This document shows positions 34,207 to 43,638 of a DNA stretch of 64,000 nt, piece by piece (positions within the stretch are counted from its first letter, which is position 1; every line of letters starts with the position of its first letter). Under the pieces are notes generated by a model that worked only from the letters and a program-made list of their open reading frames with translations, made no database searches and had not been told where the DNA came from. This DNA is from Actinomycetales bacterium (GTDB taxonomy: Bacteria; Actinomycetota; Actinomycetes; S36-B12): NCBI GenBank assembly GCA_018970025.1, contig JAGWXF010000016.1, positions 1 to 64,000 on the forward strand, given 5' to 3'. Made by a program: the position numbers and the translations under genes.

Positions 34207-34260
34207 CTCATAGTGAAGCAAGCGCTCAAAGTGAAGCAGGAGTTCCTAGTGAACGACGGG
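34207..34260. promoter_or_regulatory. Three imperfect 18-bp tandem repeats (candidate operator)
   Basis: Three consecutive 18-base units (34207-34224, 34225-34242, 34243-34260) each carry AGTGAA at the same position; the first two differ at a few bases and the third is weaker. They lie in the divergent space between the MbcA-like regulator and the secreted beta-propeller gene, in sequence less GC-rich than the rest. Spaced regular repeats of this kind often bind a regulator. No protein assignment is proven. Confidence 0.5.
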
Positions 34261-34357
34261 ACTCGGCTGACCTGCGGACTCTGGCATGTCCGGGCAGGGT
34301 CCGGCTTGCGTCGCCGGCCAGCAGGCATGGCCGCGCGTCCGCGCAGACCGTGGCCGG

Positions 34358-35896
34358 ATGGCCCCACGACACTCGACACGTGCAATGGCGCTCGCAATGG
34401 CCATCGCAATGGCCATCGTCGCCGGGTCTGCGACGGCGTCCGCTGCCACGGGGTTCCCGGTCGAGTTCCCGCTCGTCGAGGGCAGCACTCCGGTGGCCAT
34501 CGCCGCCGGCCCGGACGGGAACTCATGGACGGCTGACGGCGCGTCGAACACCATCAGCCGCGTCGGGCCGGCGGGAGCGACGGCCGCATTCATCGTCCCG
34601 ACGCCGGGCTCGATGCCGGCGGGTATCGCTGCCGGCCCGGATGGGGCCATGTGGTTCACCGGGCGTGCCGCGAACCGGATCGCCCGCATCACCATGACCG
34701 GGGCCATCACCGAGTTCGCGCTGCCGGCTGCCGGGGCAGCACCGACCGGCATCACGGCCGGCGCCGATGGGCGCATGTACGCGGCCGCAGTCGGCGGCAT
34801 CGTCACGGTGGCGATGGACGGTTCCATCGGCCTGGTCGGGCTGCCGCCGGGCTCGCGGCCGGAGCAGGTGGCACTGATCGACGGCCAGGTCTGGTACGCC
34901 TCCCCGGACACCGATGAGGTCGGCCGCGTGTCGGGCGGGACCGTCCAGTCCACCCGACTGGCGTCGGGCGGCCGGCCCTATGGCATCGCCCAGGCGCCTG
35001 GCGGCGGGGCCTGGGTGACCCTGCCCGGAGGCAACGCCCTCCTCCGGCTCGGGGCCGATCTCCAGCCCGTCGGCCGCTTCCAGATCCACTCGGGGCAGGC
35101 CCTGCCCGTGGCCGTCCAAACCGGGGCTGACGGCAATGCGTGGGTCACGCTCGCAGGGATCGGCAGCCTGGCCCGCGTGACATCGGGAGTCGTTCCCGAG
35201 TCCACCTCGCCGCCGACCGTGATCGTGGCGTCAGCGCCGGGCAGGCCGGCGGTTTCCGAACTCGGCGCACTGGTCCCCGGGATGATCCTGGCGGCCGATC
35301 CGGGGGCGTGGTCCTACATACCGGTCGGCTACATGTACGAATGGCAGCGATGCGCGTCGGAGGATGTCGCGTCCTGCCGCCGCGTCGCTGACCCGTCAGG
35401 TCCGGTTGGCGTGACCGGGGCTGCCGGGTCGTCGTATGCCGTCAGCACCGCCGACCTCGGCCTGCGGCTGCGCATCGTGGTGCGGGCCGCGAGCCTGGCC
35501 GGCCCCGGCGGGGCCGCCGCCTCGTCACTGAGCCCGCCGGTGGCCATCGGGCCGGCTGCCGGGTCGATCCGGCCGCTGTCGGCGCGGGCCGAGATCGGCG
35601 GCCAGGTGTCCGCCATCCTGCTGGGGCCCGCCGACCACCCGCGCGGACGCCCTGGCCGCTACCGCGTCGCCTTCACATCCCCCAGGGCGCTAGGGACGGT
35701 TGCCTTTCGGTGGCGCAACGGCGATCGGCAGGCGGTCGTCGAGAACGTGCTCGTGGTCTCGGGTCGCGCTGCCTGCACCTGGACGCCGCCCTCGAACTGG
35801 CCTGGCGGACGGACGACCGTCACGGCGGACTTCCGGCCGGCCGCGGGCACGGCCTTCACCGCCGCGCGCATGCGCCGCACGCTGTCGATCCGATGA
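34358..35896 (+). CDS. Secreted beta-propeller protein, virginiamycin B lyase (Vgb)-like
   Basis: A 512-residue exported protein. A signal peptide (basic start, Ala/Met-rich core, cleavage after SATASA) is followed by about six Vgb/NHL-type blades of the form GITAGADGRMYAA, GIAAGPDGAMWFT and VQTGADGNAWVT (to about residue 290). The C-terminal ~220 residues look like Ig-like/beta-sandwich domains. It lacks evidence for true streptogramin lyase activity and is better seen as a cell-surface or secreted binding protein. ATG 34358 is chosen as the earliest start giving a normal signal peptide; ATG 34385 is an alternative. Confidence 0.75.
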   Translation: MAPRHSTRAMALAMAIAMAIVAGSATASAATGFPVEFPLVEGSTPVAIAAGPDGNSWTADGASNTISRVGPAGATAAFIVPTPGSMPAGIAAGPDGAMWFTGRAANRIARITMTGAITEFALPAAGAAPTGITAGADGRMYAAAVGGIVTVAMDGSIGLVGLPPGSRPEQVALIDGQVWYASPDTDEVGRVSGGTVQSTRLASGGRPYGIAQAPGGGAWVTLPGGNALLRLGADLQPVGRFQIHSGQALPVAVQTGADGNAWVTLAGIGSLARVTSGVVPESTSPPTVIVASAPGRPAVSELGALVPGMILAADPGAWSYIPVGYMYEWQRCASEDVASCRRVADPSGPVGVTGAAGSSYAVSTADLGLRLRIVVRAASLAGPGGAAASSLSPPVAIGPAAGSIRPLSARAEIGGQVSAILLGPADHPRGRPGRYRVAFTSPRALGTVAFRWRNGDRQAVVENVLVVSGRAACTWTPPSNWPGGRTTVTADFRPAAGTAFTAARMRRTLSIR

Positions 35897-35927
35897 CGGG
35901 CCGGCCGCCGCCGGGCACAATGACCCG

Positions 35928-36806
35928 ATGCACCTGCGGACCCTCCAGGACGAGGGCGGCTCCACCCTGGCCTATTTCATCGATGAGCAGGCATCCGGCG
36001 ACTGGCCGGTGCTGCTGTACCACCACGGAACTCCTGCGGCCGGCCCGGAGACGGGCCTGCTGCTGCAGGCAGCCCGATCAGCCGGCTTTCGGATGGTGGA
36101 GCTCGTGCGTCCCGGCTACGGGCCTTCCACTAGGCAGCCGGGCCGTCGGGTCGCCGATGTCGCGGGGCTGGCGGCCCGCCTTGCCGACGCGCTGGATGCC
36201 GATCGCTTCGCCACCATCGGCTGGTCCGGTGGCGGACCACATGCGATCGCCACCGCCGCACTGCTGCCCGATCGATGCGTCGCGGCGCTCAGCCTGGCGG
36301 GCGTGGCCCCCTTCGGTGCGGCAGGGCTGGACTGGACCGCCGGCATGGGCCAGGACAACATCGAGGAGTTCGGAGCCGCCGTCGCCGGGGAGGCTGAGCT
36401 GCGGGCCTACCTGACCGCTGCCGCGGACGGCCTGTCCAGCGTCACGGGCACCGACATCGTTGCGGCGCTGGCGTCCCTGCTTCCCGAGGTCGATCGCGCT
36501 CACCTCGACGGCGGCTTCGCGGACGGCTTCGCCGAGCAGGTCCGCTGGTCGCTTGCCAGCGGCATCTGGGGCTGGTTCGACGACGACCTGGCCTTCGTCG
36601 AGCCGTGGGGCTTCGACCTGTCATCGCTGCGCACGCCGATCCTGGTGTGGCAGGGATCCGAGGACCTGATGGTCCCGTTCGCCCATGGCCAGTGGCTCGC
36701 GGCGAACCTGCCGACGGTGCAGCCGCACCTGGCCGCGGGCGAGGGCCATCTCTCCCTCGTTGCCGGGATCGAGCCGGGCCTGGCCGAGCTGCGCTCGATG
36801 CTGTGA
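35928..36806 (+). CDS. Alpha/beta hydrolase
   Basis: A 292-residue alpha/beta-hydrolase. It has the oxyanion region YHHGTPAAGPE, the nucleophile elbow GWSGGGPHAIATAALLP (Ser near residue 99), the acid in LVWQGSEDLMVPF and the catalytic histidine in AAGEGHLSLV. It is cytosolic and the ester or amide substrate is unknown. ATG 35928 starts the protein at the conserved first strand. It follows the secreted protein by 31 bases. Confidence 0.88.
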   Translation: MHLRTLQDEGGSTLAYFIDEQASGDWPVLLYHHGTPAAGPETGLLLQAARSAGFRMVELVRPGYGPSTRQPGRRVADVAGLAARLADALDADRFATIGWSGGGPHAIATAALLPDRCVAALSLAGVAPFGAAGLDWTAGMGQDNIEEFGAAVAGEAELRAYLTAAADGLSSVTGTDIVAALASLLPEVDRAHLDGGFADGFAEQVRWSLASGIWGWFDDDLAFVEPWGFDLSSLRTPILVWQGSEDLMVPFAHGQWLAANLPTVQPHLAAGEGHLSLVAGIEPGLAELRSML

Positions 36807-36857
36807 GGGCGGCGGTCATCGCTGGCGTCGGCTGGGCCGGGCCAATACCCTGACGGC

Positions 36858-37334
36858 GTGCCCACGGACCCGTCCATCGAGCGACTGCGGCAGGAGCAGG
36901 CCAATGTCCTCGGCGAGGCCCTGCAGCCGTGCAGCATGGATCCGCTGACCGGGTTCTACCGGGATGGCTACAGCACCACCGGGCCCGATGACCTCGGCTC
37001 GCACACCGTATGCGTGGTGGCGACCGAGGCCTTCCTCGAGCATCAGCGCTCGGTCGGCAACGACCTGAGCACGCCAGCCCCGCAGTTCGGCTTCCCCGGG
37101 CTGCGTCCCGGAGATCAATGGGCGGTCTGCGCCGGCCGATGGCTGCAGGCCCATCGGGACGGGATCGACGCTCCCGTCCTGCTGCGGGCCACCAACCAGG
37201 CCGCGCTGGCAATCGTGCCCATGGAGGCACTCCTGGCGCATGCGGTCGATGCGCCCGACGACCCGTCCGGGCTGGACGACCCGTTCGGGCCCGGCGATCC
37301 GTCCAAGCGGGACGATCCTGAGCCGATCGCGTGA
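36858..37334 (+). CDS. DUF2237 family protein
   Basis: A 158-residue protein dominated by a DUF2237 domain: QANVLGEALQPCSMDPLTGFYRDGYSTTGPDDLGSHTVCVVATEAFLEHQ and a LGDQWAVC-like LRPGDQWAVCAGRW segment. DUF2237 proteins are conserved but uncharacterised. The C-terminal 30 residues extend the family with a low-complexity Asp/Pro/Gly/Ser tail. GTG 36858 is the start. The stop overlaps the next gene by four bases. Confidence 0.85.
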   Translation: MPTDPSIERLRQEQANVLGEALQPCSMDPLTGFYRDGYSTTGPDDLGSHTVCVVATEAFLEHQRSVGNDLSTPAPQFGFPGLRPGDQWAVCAGRWLQAHRDGIDAPVLLRATNQAALAIVPMEALLAHAVDAPDDPSGLDDPFGPGDPSKRDDPEPIA

Positions 37335-37696
37335 CCTGGGCTCGCCTGGGACGTGCCTGCATCCTGGCAGTGGTGCTCGTGGGCCTGGGCCCGGTGGGAG
37401 ATGCCAGTGCCGAGCCGGGGGTCGTCGCGGTCATCGGCGACAACGCCTATGCGGGCAGCGCGGCCCCTGCCTCACCCGAGTGCCCGGTGGCGTCCATGGC
37501 CACGGTCAACGCCTGCTTCCCGGCCGCCGGCTCCGTCCGCAGGGATGCCGAGCACCACGGTGCCCTCTTCCTGCGGGCCACGAGCAGGTCGCTGACCGGG
37601 GAGTTCCGCTCAGCGGGCGGCCTGCTCGTCGATCGCGTCACGCTCATCCAGCCGGCTGCGCGCCCAGCGAGACATCCTGAGGCCACGGCTCGCTAG
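37331..37696 (+). CDS. Hypothetical secreted protein
   Basis: A 121-residue protein with a signal peptide (residues 1-27, cleavage around DASA-EPG), two cysteines in the mature part (SPECPVASMATVNACF) that could form a disulfide, and a basic C-terminus. GTG 37331 overlaps the DUF2237 stop by four bases (GTGA), implying translational coupling. No family is recognised. Confidence 0.65.
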   Translation: MTWARLGRACILAVVLVGLGPVGDASAEPGVVAVIGDNAYAGSAAPASPECPVASMATVNACFPAAGSVRRDAEHHGALFLRATSRSLTGEFRSAGGLLVDRVTLIQPAARPARHPEATAR

Positions 37697-37703
37697 CGAA
37701 GAT

Positions 37704-37721
37704 ACTTGCGTTTCACTTGCG
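37704..37721. promoter_or_regulatory. Direct repeat upstream of the RES/Xre genes (candidate operator)
   Basis: Two ACTTGCG heptamers (37704-37710 and 37715-37721), spaced one helical turn apart (11 bases), lie 19 bases before the antitoxin GTG at 37740. Toxin-antitoxin operons are usually autoregulated by binding such sites. AGTGAA-type sequence also occurs here on the opposite strand, echoing the repeats at 34207-34260. Confidence 0.5.
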
Positions 37722-37739
37722 TGCCGGTAGGGTGCGGTC

Positions 37740-38504
37740 GTGACCACGGCCGGGACACGCCTGCGAGATGCCGGGGATGCCGGGGCCCTGGGCGCTGCAG
37801 TGCGCGAGGCCGCACCCACCGACGTCGCCACCCTCGACGATCTGGCGCTGGGAGCGCCGACTGCCCTGCGGCCGGGGGCGCGGATCGCCGTCACGATCCT
37901 GCACCGGGTCGTCAGCGACTTCACCCCCGGTCACATCCCGGCCGGGGACGTCCCGGTCGATCCACTGCGCCAGGCCGCGGTGCTCCGCGGAGCCGAGGCC
38001 GTGCTGGATGGCTGGTGCCTGCATCTCGGCCTGGGCTGCGGGATGCTCGCTGCCGCCGCCGCGAGCATCCGGCAGATGAGCGGCAGCGGTCCGGCCATCG
38101 CGGCCCCGCCCGGCGTAACGGCGCTCGGCGCGGACGAGGGCGCGATGCAGTGGCGGACGGCGGTGCTGGATGCCGTCGCCGGGCGGCTTGAGCCGCTCGA
38201 GCGGATCCGCGTTGGACTCGGCCTGTCGGAGACCGAGCTCGGCGCCCTGTTCGGCGTGAGCCGGCAGGCCGTCGCCCAGTGGCGGGACAAGGGGATTCCT
38301 TCCACCCGTTCCGACGCCGTCGCCCATGTCCTGCAGACCGTCGACCTGCTGGACCGAAAGCTCAAGGCCGGCCGCCTGCCCCTCGTTGCCCGCCGTCCGA
38401 GCGAGCGCCTGGCCGGGCGGTCGATCCTGCAGGCCCTGACCAGCGACCCCGCGGGCACCCATGAGGAGTTTGCGGCGGCCTTCGACTGGGCGAGCGGGGC
38501 CTGA
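37740..38504 (+). CDS. Enlarged Xre/MbcA-type antitoxin of a RES toxin
   Basis: A 254-residue protein. The C-terminal ~100 residues hold a helix-turn-helix (IRVGLGLSETELGALFGVSRQAVAQWRDKGIP) and a terminal segment LAGRSILQALTSDPAGTHEEFAAAFDW like the RES-neutralising region of Xre antitoxins. The first ~140 residues are an additional helical domain absent from typical ~100-150-residue antitoxins. GTG 37740 is the start. The RES toxin begins two bases after its stop, so the two form one operon. It should bind the toxin and repress the promoter. Confidence 0.78.
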   Translation: MTTAGTRLRDAGDAGALGAAVREAAPTDVATLDDLALGAPTALRPGARIAVTILHRVVSDFTPGHIPAGDVPVDPLRQAAVLRGAEAVLDGWCLHLGLGCGMLAAAAASIRQMSGSGPAIAAPPGVTALGADEGAMQWRTAVLDAVAGRLEPLERIRVGLGLSETELGALFGVSRQAVAQWRDKGIPSTRSDAVAHVLQTVDLLDRKLKAGRLPLVARRPSERLAGRSILQALTSDPAGTHEEFAAAFDWASGA

Positions 38505-38506
38505 TC

Positions 38507-39079
38507 ATGCGCACCTGCCAGAGTGCGGGGACGTACCTGCGGGTGATCGATCCAGACTGGCCGGATCCGCTGGACGGCGCGGTCGCCATCTCGCGGGGCG
38601 GTCGATGGAATCCGCCGGGGACCTTCCCGGCCATATACCTGAGCGCCGACCTGGACACCTCGCGGGCCAATGCCCGGCTCATGATCGACCGTGCGATCAC
38701 CGGGATGCCCTTCGGCTTCGAGGACCTCGACCCCGCGGGCCTTCCGGCACTGCTGCCGGTCCACGTCCCCAGTGCTGACATCCTCGACGCGATGACCGCC
38801 GACGGCCTGCAGGCGGCTGGCCTGCCGGTGACCTACCCACGGCAGCCGGCGGGCGACCCGCTGCCGTGGCTGCCGTGCCAGCGTGCCGGCACCCGGGCGC
38901 ATCGTGACGGCATCCGCCGGATCGCGTATCGATCAGCGGCTTTCGCGGCAGGTGGCGGCGAGCTCGCCTGGATCGGGGATGCCAGTGGCCTTCGCGCCGG
39001 CGACGGGACCTCCCGGACCTTCGCCGACTGGTTCTGGGCCGATCCTGACGGCACTGCTCCTGACGGCGAGGCCGGCTGA
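38507..39079 (+). CDS. RES-domain toxin
   Basis: A 190-residue RES-family protein. The domain shows TYLRVIDPDW, ISRGGRWNPPGTFPAIYLSADLDTSRAN (the R/Y catalytic region) and later a conserved serine-bearing segment. RES toxins degrade NAD+. ATG 38507 follows the antitoxin stop by two bases. The protein is longer than many RES toxins, with a C-terminal extension. Its converging neighbour (DODA dioxygenase) starts just six bases away. Confidence 0.82.
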   Translation: MRTCQSAGTYLRVIDPDWPDPLDGAVAISRGGRWNPPGTFPAIYLSADLDTSRANARLMIDRAITGMPFGFEDLDPAGLPALLPVHVPSADILDAMTADGLQAAGLPVTYPRQPAGDPLPWLPCQRAGTRAHRDGIRRIAYRSAAFAAGGGELAWIGDASGLRAGDGTSRTFADWFWADPDGTAPDGEAG

Positions 39080-39085
39080 GAGGCG

Positions 39086-39946
39086 TCAGTCGAACTGCAG
39101 GGAGCGCTTGGACAGCCCCCACATATAGCCGTCGATCGCGCTGCGCAGGCAGGCATCGTCACCGGCCGCCCCCCACGCCACGAACAGCGGCGAGAAGTGC
39201 TCCGGGCTCGGGTGGGCGTAGGGCATGCCGGGTGCATGCCGGTAGCCGGCCAGTGCGTCGAGGTCCCTTCGCTCTGCGGCATCCTGGGCCCAGGCATCGA
39301 AGTCAGCGGACCAGCCCGGTACCTGCCCGCCGTGCATCATGTCAGCGGTGAGGAAGGGCAGTCCGTGGGTCATGAAGCCGGAGCCGATGACGAGCACGCC
39401 CTGCTCGCGCAGCGGGCGAAGCCGCCGGCCGATCTCCATCAGCCGGTGCGGATCATGGGTCGGCAGGCTCAGCTGGATGACGGGGACGTCACCGAGCGGG
39501 TACATCACCTTCAACGGCACCCAGGCGCCGTGGTCCAGGCCACGCACCGAGTGCTGGTGCAGCGGCTCGTCGCCGGGCATGAGCGCGGCGAGGGTGCCGG
39601 CGAGTTCGCTGGCATCCGGCGTGGCGTACTGCATCTGGTAGTAGCGCGGGGCGAAGCCGCCGAAGTCGTAGACCAGGGGCGTGCCGGCCGCTGGCGCGGT
39701 GATCGACAGCGGTGCCGACTCCCAGTGGGCGCTGATGATGACGATGGCCCGTGGCTTGGGCAGGCTGGTCGACCAGTCGAGCAGCTGTGACATCCACGGC
39801 CCGTCATCGAAGAGCGGGGGAGCGCCATGGCTCAGGAACATGACGGGCAGGGGAGCATCCGACTCGGCCCACTGCCGCTGGCGGCGTGATCGGTCCTGGG
39901 CCTCGGGCAGCATGGAGTCGAAAGCCGCTCCTGCCAGGTCGCGCAT
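39086..39946 (-). CDS. DODA-type extradiol ring-cleavage dioxygenase
   Basis: A 286-residue class III extradiol dioxygenase of the 4,5-DOPA dioxygenase (YgiD-like) group. It has LPVMFLSHGAPPLFDDGPW, the strand AIVIISAHWESAP, HSVRGLDHGAWVPLKVMYPLGDVPVIQLSL and VLVIGSGFMTHGL. Metal-binding histidines lie in SHG, SAHW, LDHGAW and THGL. It probably uses Zn2+ or Fe2+ to open catechol-type rings. The start is ATG 39946; ATG 39913 is an alternative. No adjacent catechol-pathway genes are seen. Confidence 0.88.
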   Translation of the reverse strand: MRDLAGAAFDSMLPEAQDRSRRQRQWAESDAPLPVMFLSHGAPPLFDDGPWMSQLLDWSTSLPKPRAIVIISAHWESAPLSITAPAAGTPLVYDFGGFAPRYYQMQYATPDASELAGTLAALMPGDEPLHQHSVRGLDHGAWVPLKVMYPLGDVPVIQLSLPTHDPHRLMEIGRRLRPLREQGVLVIGSGFMTHGLPFLTADMMHGGQVPGWSADFDAWAQDAAERRDLDALAGYRHAPGMPYAHPSPEHFSPLFVAWGAAGDDACLRSAIDGYMWGLSKRSLQFD

Positions 39947-40220
39947 GGCGCCTCACTCCAGACATGGCCGGAACATCTGGCATTCCCGGCGGATTGAAGT
40001 TGAATGTTCAACAATCATGGCATGGTGGCCAGGGCAACGCAAGTCCCCGTGCGGCAGACAAGTGATACCGGGGTAACCCGGCGCCAGTGGCCCGCACGCC
40101 GAGCCGGTAGGGCAGGGTCGGTCGCGCGAGCCGTTCGCCGATCGGCAAGGATCACGGCGACTGACGAGGGCGAGCGCGCGCATGTCGAGCTCGGTGCCGA
40201 GGCTGGTGAGGAGCGACGCC

Positions 40221-40877
40221 ATGCAGACGCGATCGATCCTGGTGGTCGAGGACGAGCCGCTCCTTCGAGAGCTGGTCGCGACCGCGCTGGAATCGCGGGG
40301 CTTCCTCGTGCACACCGCCGCGACGGCCGCCGATGCCAGGCGGGCCTTTCAGCGCGTGGACCCGGACGGGGTGATCATCGACGTGAACCTCGGGCCGGGT
40401 CCGAATGGGTTCGATCTCGCCGAGGCCCTCGTTCGGCTCCGGCCGGAGGTCGCCCTCGTCTTCCTGACCAATCTGCCGGATCCGCGGTTCGCCGACCGTG
40501 ACGTCGACGGCGTCCCCAAGGGTGTGTGGTACCTGCGCAAGTCCGCGGTCACCGACATCGACTCGATGGTGATGGCATTGGACGCCGCCCTGCGCGGCGC
40601 GGCCGACAGCGTCCGGCACGATCGCGACCAGGACCGGCCCCTGGGGAAGCTCACCCGCAAGCAGCTCGAGGTCCTGCGCCTGGTTGCCGAGGGCAAGTCC
40701 AATGCCCAGATCGCCCAGGCACGCGGGACGACGATCAAGGCAGTCGAGGACACGATCCACCGCATCTGCATGGCGCTGGGGGTCGACTCGGCCGAGCAGG
40801 CCAACACGCGGGTGGCCATCACCAGGCAGTTCCTGACCGCGACGGCCGGTGGCGTGCCCCAGCCGGATCGGCCGTGA
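40221..40877 (+). CDS. Response regulator, receiver plus LuxR-type HTH
   Basis: A 218-residue two-component regulator. The receiver has VVEDEPLL, phosphoacceptor Asp54 in GVIIDVNLGP, Thr in VFLTNL and Lys107 in YLRKSA. The C-terminal output domain LTRKQLEVLRLVAEGKSNAQIAQARGTTIKAVEDTIHRIC is a LuxR helix-turn-helix. ATG 40221 is chosen because GAGGAG at 40208-40213 is seven bases upstream; the ATG at 40182 adds 13 residues before the receiver. Its stop overlaps the histidine kinase start. Confidence 0.9.
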   Translation: MQTRSILVVEDEPLLRELVATALESRGFLVHTAATAADARRAFQRVDPDGVIIDVNLGPGPNGFDLAEALVRLRPEVALVFLTNLPDPRFADRDVDGVPKGVWYLRKSAVTDIDSMVMALDAALRGAADSVRHDRDQDRPLGKLTRKQLEVLRLVAEGKSNAQIAQARGTTIKAVEDTIHRICMALGVDSAEQANTRVAITRQFLTATAGGVPQPDRP

Positions 40878-42772
40878 GCCGGAAGGCACTGCCTGCCGCA
40901 ACGGCTGCTGCCTCCCCGCCCGGCCCGGAATCCGGCGATGCCCGTGACCCTGGCCAGGGACGGCAGTCGGGCGAGCGCCTCTCGCGGGCGTGGCAGCGCT
41001 TCGGGCAGCCGGCATCCCTGAGCCTGTGGGTGCCGGTGCTCTACGCGCCCATCGGCGCGATCGGTCCGCTGCTGCTCGACTGGAATGAGCGCGGAGGCTC
41101 GCTCGTCCAGTGGGCAGGCGTGGCGATCGCCGGCGAGCTCGCCCTGCTGGCGTGCTTCCCCGCCCTGCGGCGCGCGGTGCACGGCCGTGACCGGCTCGGG
41201 CAGTCGCGCTCGCGTCCGGGAGCGACCCTGCTCAGCCTGTACGCCGCCACCGCCGTGCGTGCCGTGGTGATTGCCGTCGCGGCTAGCCTCGTCGTGGAGC
41301 CGTCAGCCAGGAGCGGGGACCTGCGAGACGAACTGCTGTATCGGCTGCTGTCAGCCGTGCTGGTGCAGTCCGGCCTGCTGGTGGTGATCGCGCTGCTGGT
41401 GCAGGCAATGACCGAGCATCGCTCGACGGTTGCCCGCCTGCAAGACCAGCGCGCATGGCTTGAGGAGCTCGACCGGACGACCCAGGCACGCCTCGGGGCC
41501 ATGCATGAGCAGCTGGTCGAGCAGATGCGCAGGACCCTGGACCCGCAGCTGGACCGGCTCGATGCCACCCTGGAGGCGGTCTCGCATGGGGCTGACCCGT
41601 CCGCTGACGTCGACGACCTGGTCAGGTTCGTCGAGGACGAGCTTCGACCGCTGAGCCACCAGCTCACCACGGTCGCCCCGATCGACATCGATGCGCCTGC
41701 ACCGGGCACGAGCGGTGGGCGCCTGCGCGTGCGACTGCCCGGCAGGCTGTCGGTATCCATGGCCCTGATGCCGACCCTGTCCGCATGGCTGCTGTTCCTG
41801 GGCGCGATCGGCGGCTCGTACCGCAATGTGCAGCCCGATCGTCGACTCGCCTTCATCCTGACGCTGACGATCGCCATGTACGCGGGCCTTGCCCTGCTGC
41901 GCTGGCTGCTGCGCGGATGGGATCCGAGGGCGCATGTCACGGCGCTCGTGGTGATCGCCAGCAGCGCTGCCATCGCCGGGCTGGCCACGTGGATGCAGAC
42001 CCTGACGCCCGTCGCGCCCGAGCATCGGGTCATCGCGGCGGCCGCGGCACTGGGGGCTGCCATCGGAGCCGCCGGCTTCGCCTATCGCTGGGTCAGGCAG
42101 GGGCAGCTCAGCGCGGAGGAGCAGTTGCGCGGGGCGGTAGCCGCCCTGGAGTCCCGCCTCAACATCCTGCGGCAGAACGCCTGGGTCATGCGCAGGCGCC
42201 TGGGCTACGTCATGCACGGATCCGTGCAGGGGGCCCTCTACGCGGCGGCGATGAGACTGGGATCGGGCCAGCCGCTGGATGCATCCGTCATCGAGACCAT
42301 CAGGCGGGACGTGGCAAGCGCGGTCGCCCGACTGGACGACATCGGCCCGCACGGCGGCACGATCGAGCAAGTGCTCGCCGATATCGAGACCGTGTGGTCG
42401 GGCGACTGCCGGGTCACCTGGACGGTCGACCGCGCGGCACTGGGATCGCTTGAGGCGCACTCGGCTACCTGCGAGTGCGCTGCCGAGATCGTCCGGGAGG
42501 CGGTGAGCAACGCGACCCATCACGGACTGGCCGCCGCTATCGACATCACGGTGCGCCAGGAGGCAGGGCGGCTGGTCATCACGGTCCGTGACAACGGCCA
42601 GCGCTGGGATCCTTCCGCCACGCCGGGCCTGGGCAGCGCCATGCTCGACGAGATGTGCCTGGCGTGGTCGCGGGAGCGTTCCGATGGGGCCACCACGCTG
42701 ACGGCCGTCCTGGCGATCCCCGAGTCGGCGGAGGCTCGGGCCAGACGGGATCAGGTGATGGAGGCCTGGTAG
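40874..42772 (+). CDS. Membrane sensor histidine kinase (HisKA_3-like)
   Basis: A 632-residue sensor kinase. About eight membrane helices are arranged four plus four (about residues 53-165 and 295-400), separated by a coiled-coil stretch. The dimerisation helix has the candidate phosphoacceptor His448 in [15 protein letters not shown]. The ATPase domain has [20 protein letters not shown] and [13 protein letters not shown] 40874 overlaps the regulator stop (GTGA). It should phosphorylate the response regulator upstream. Its last 22 bases overlap the end of the convergent aldolase gene. Confidence 0.85.
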   Translation: MSRKALPAATAAASPPGPESGDARDPGQGRQSGERLSRAWQRFGQPASLSLWVPVLYAPIGAIGPLLLDWNERGGSLVQWAGVAIAGELALLACFPALRRAVHGRDRLGQSRSRPGATLLSLYAATAVRAVVIAVAASLVVEPSARSGDLRDELLYRLLSAVLVQSGLLVVIALLVQAMTEHRSTVARLQDQRAWLEELDRTTQARLGAMHEQLVEQMRRTLDPQLDRLDATLEAVSHGADPSADVDDLVRFVEDELRPLSHQLTTVAPIDIDAPAPGTSGGRLRVRLPGRLSVSMALMPTLSAWLLFLGAIGGSYRNVQPDRRLAFILTLTIAMYAGLALLRWLLRGWDPRAHVTALVVIASSAAIAGLATWMQTLTPVAPEHRVIAAAAALGAAIGAAGFAYRWVRQGQLSAEEQLRGAVAALESRLNILRQNAWVMRRRLGYVMHGSVQGALYAAAMRLGSGQPLDASVIETIRRDVASAVARLDDIGPHGGTIEQVLADIETVWSGDCRVTWTVDRAALGSLEAHSATCECAAEIVREAVSNATHHGLAAAIDITVRQEAGRLVITVRDNGQRWDPSATPGLGSAMLDEMCLAWSRERSDGATTLTAVLAIPESAEARARRDQVMEAW

Positions 42773-43638
42773 ATGCTGTCGATCGCCGCGTCGAGGGCGG
42801 CGTTGAACTCGGCATCGGTCTGCTGGGCGGTCAGCCCCTCGCTCAGCGCCCGGGAGAAGCTCGCGATCACCCCGTGATTGCGGGCGAGCCGGGCATTGGC
42901 CTCATCGCGGGAGTAGCCACCGGAGAGGGCAACCACGCGCAGCACCTTCGGATGCGCGACCAGGTCGGCATAGAAGTCGTCCACGGTCGGGATGCTCAGC
43001 TTGAGCATGACCTGCTGGCCGTCCGGGAGTGCCTCGAGCTCGGCCAGGATGGCCTGCTTGAGCAGTCCCTCGGCGGCCTGCTTCTCCGGGCTGTTGATGT
43101 CGACCTCGGGCTCGATGATGGGGACGAGACCCTTGGCGAGGATCTGCCGGCCGACCTCGAACTGCTGGGCCACGACCGCGTTGACGCCCGCGGGATTGGC
43201 CAGCTTGATGACCGAGCGCATCTTGGTCCCGAAGACCCCGTGGCCCACGGCACGATCGAGCAGGGCATCAAGGTCGGGCATCGGCTTCATCACCTGGGCG
43301 CCGTCAACCTCGTCCGCAAGGCCCTTGTCGACCTTCAGGAACGGCACGACCCCCTTGACATCCCACAGGTACTCGGCGGTGCCGACGCCCTCGATCTGCC
43401 GATCCATGGTCATCTCGAACAGGATGGCCCCGAGGATGCGCTCGCCGTTGAACGCGGGGCTGGTGATGATGCGAGCGCGCATCCGATGGATCTCATCGAA
43501 CATCTCGGCCTCGGAGGAGTACGCGGTCTCGTCCAGACCGTAGAGGCGAAGGGCCTTCGGGGTGCTGCCGCCGCTTTGGTCGAGTGCCGCGATGAAGCCC
43601 TTCCCGGTGGCCATCTTGCGCCGTTGCTCGTCGTTCAT
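42751..43638 (-). CDS. fda: Class I fructose-bisphosphate aldolase
   Basis: A 295-residue class I aldolase like the Staphylococcus FdaB type. It has [18 protein letters not shown] near the start, the Schiff-base lysine region [12 protein letters not shown] and [16 protein letters not shown] near the phosphate site. It cleaves fructose-1,6-bisphosphate to dihydroxyacetone phosphate and glyceraldehyde-3-phosphate without metal. ATG 43638 has GGAG upstream; the frame extends further but the family starts at MNDEQRRKM. It converges on the histidine kinase with a 22-base overlap. Confidence 0.93.
   Translation of the reverse strand: MNDEQRRKMATGKGFIAALDQSGGSTPKALRLYGLDETAYSSEAEMFDEIHRMRARIITSPAFNGERILGAILFEMTMDRQIEGVGTAEYLWDVKGVVPFLKVDKGLADEVDGAQVMKPMPDLDALLDRAVGHGVFGTKMRSVIKLANPAGVNAVVAQQFEVGRQILAKGLVPIIEPEVDINSPEKQAAEGLLKQAILAELEALPDGQQVMLKLSIPTVDDFYADLVAHPKVLRVVALSGGYSRDEANARLARNHGVIASFSRALSEGLTAQQTDAEFNAALDAAIDSIYQASIT

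Noticed and set aside
34207-34260. CRISPR-like array
   Set aside because: Only three imperfect copies with no spacers between them and no cas genes in the window.
34358-35896. Streptogramin (virginiamycin B) lyase resistance gene
   Set aside because: Only the beta-propeller fold is shared. A signal peptide and a large C-terminal extension make a general secreted protein more likely than an antibiotic lyase.
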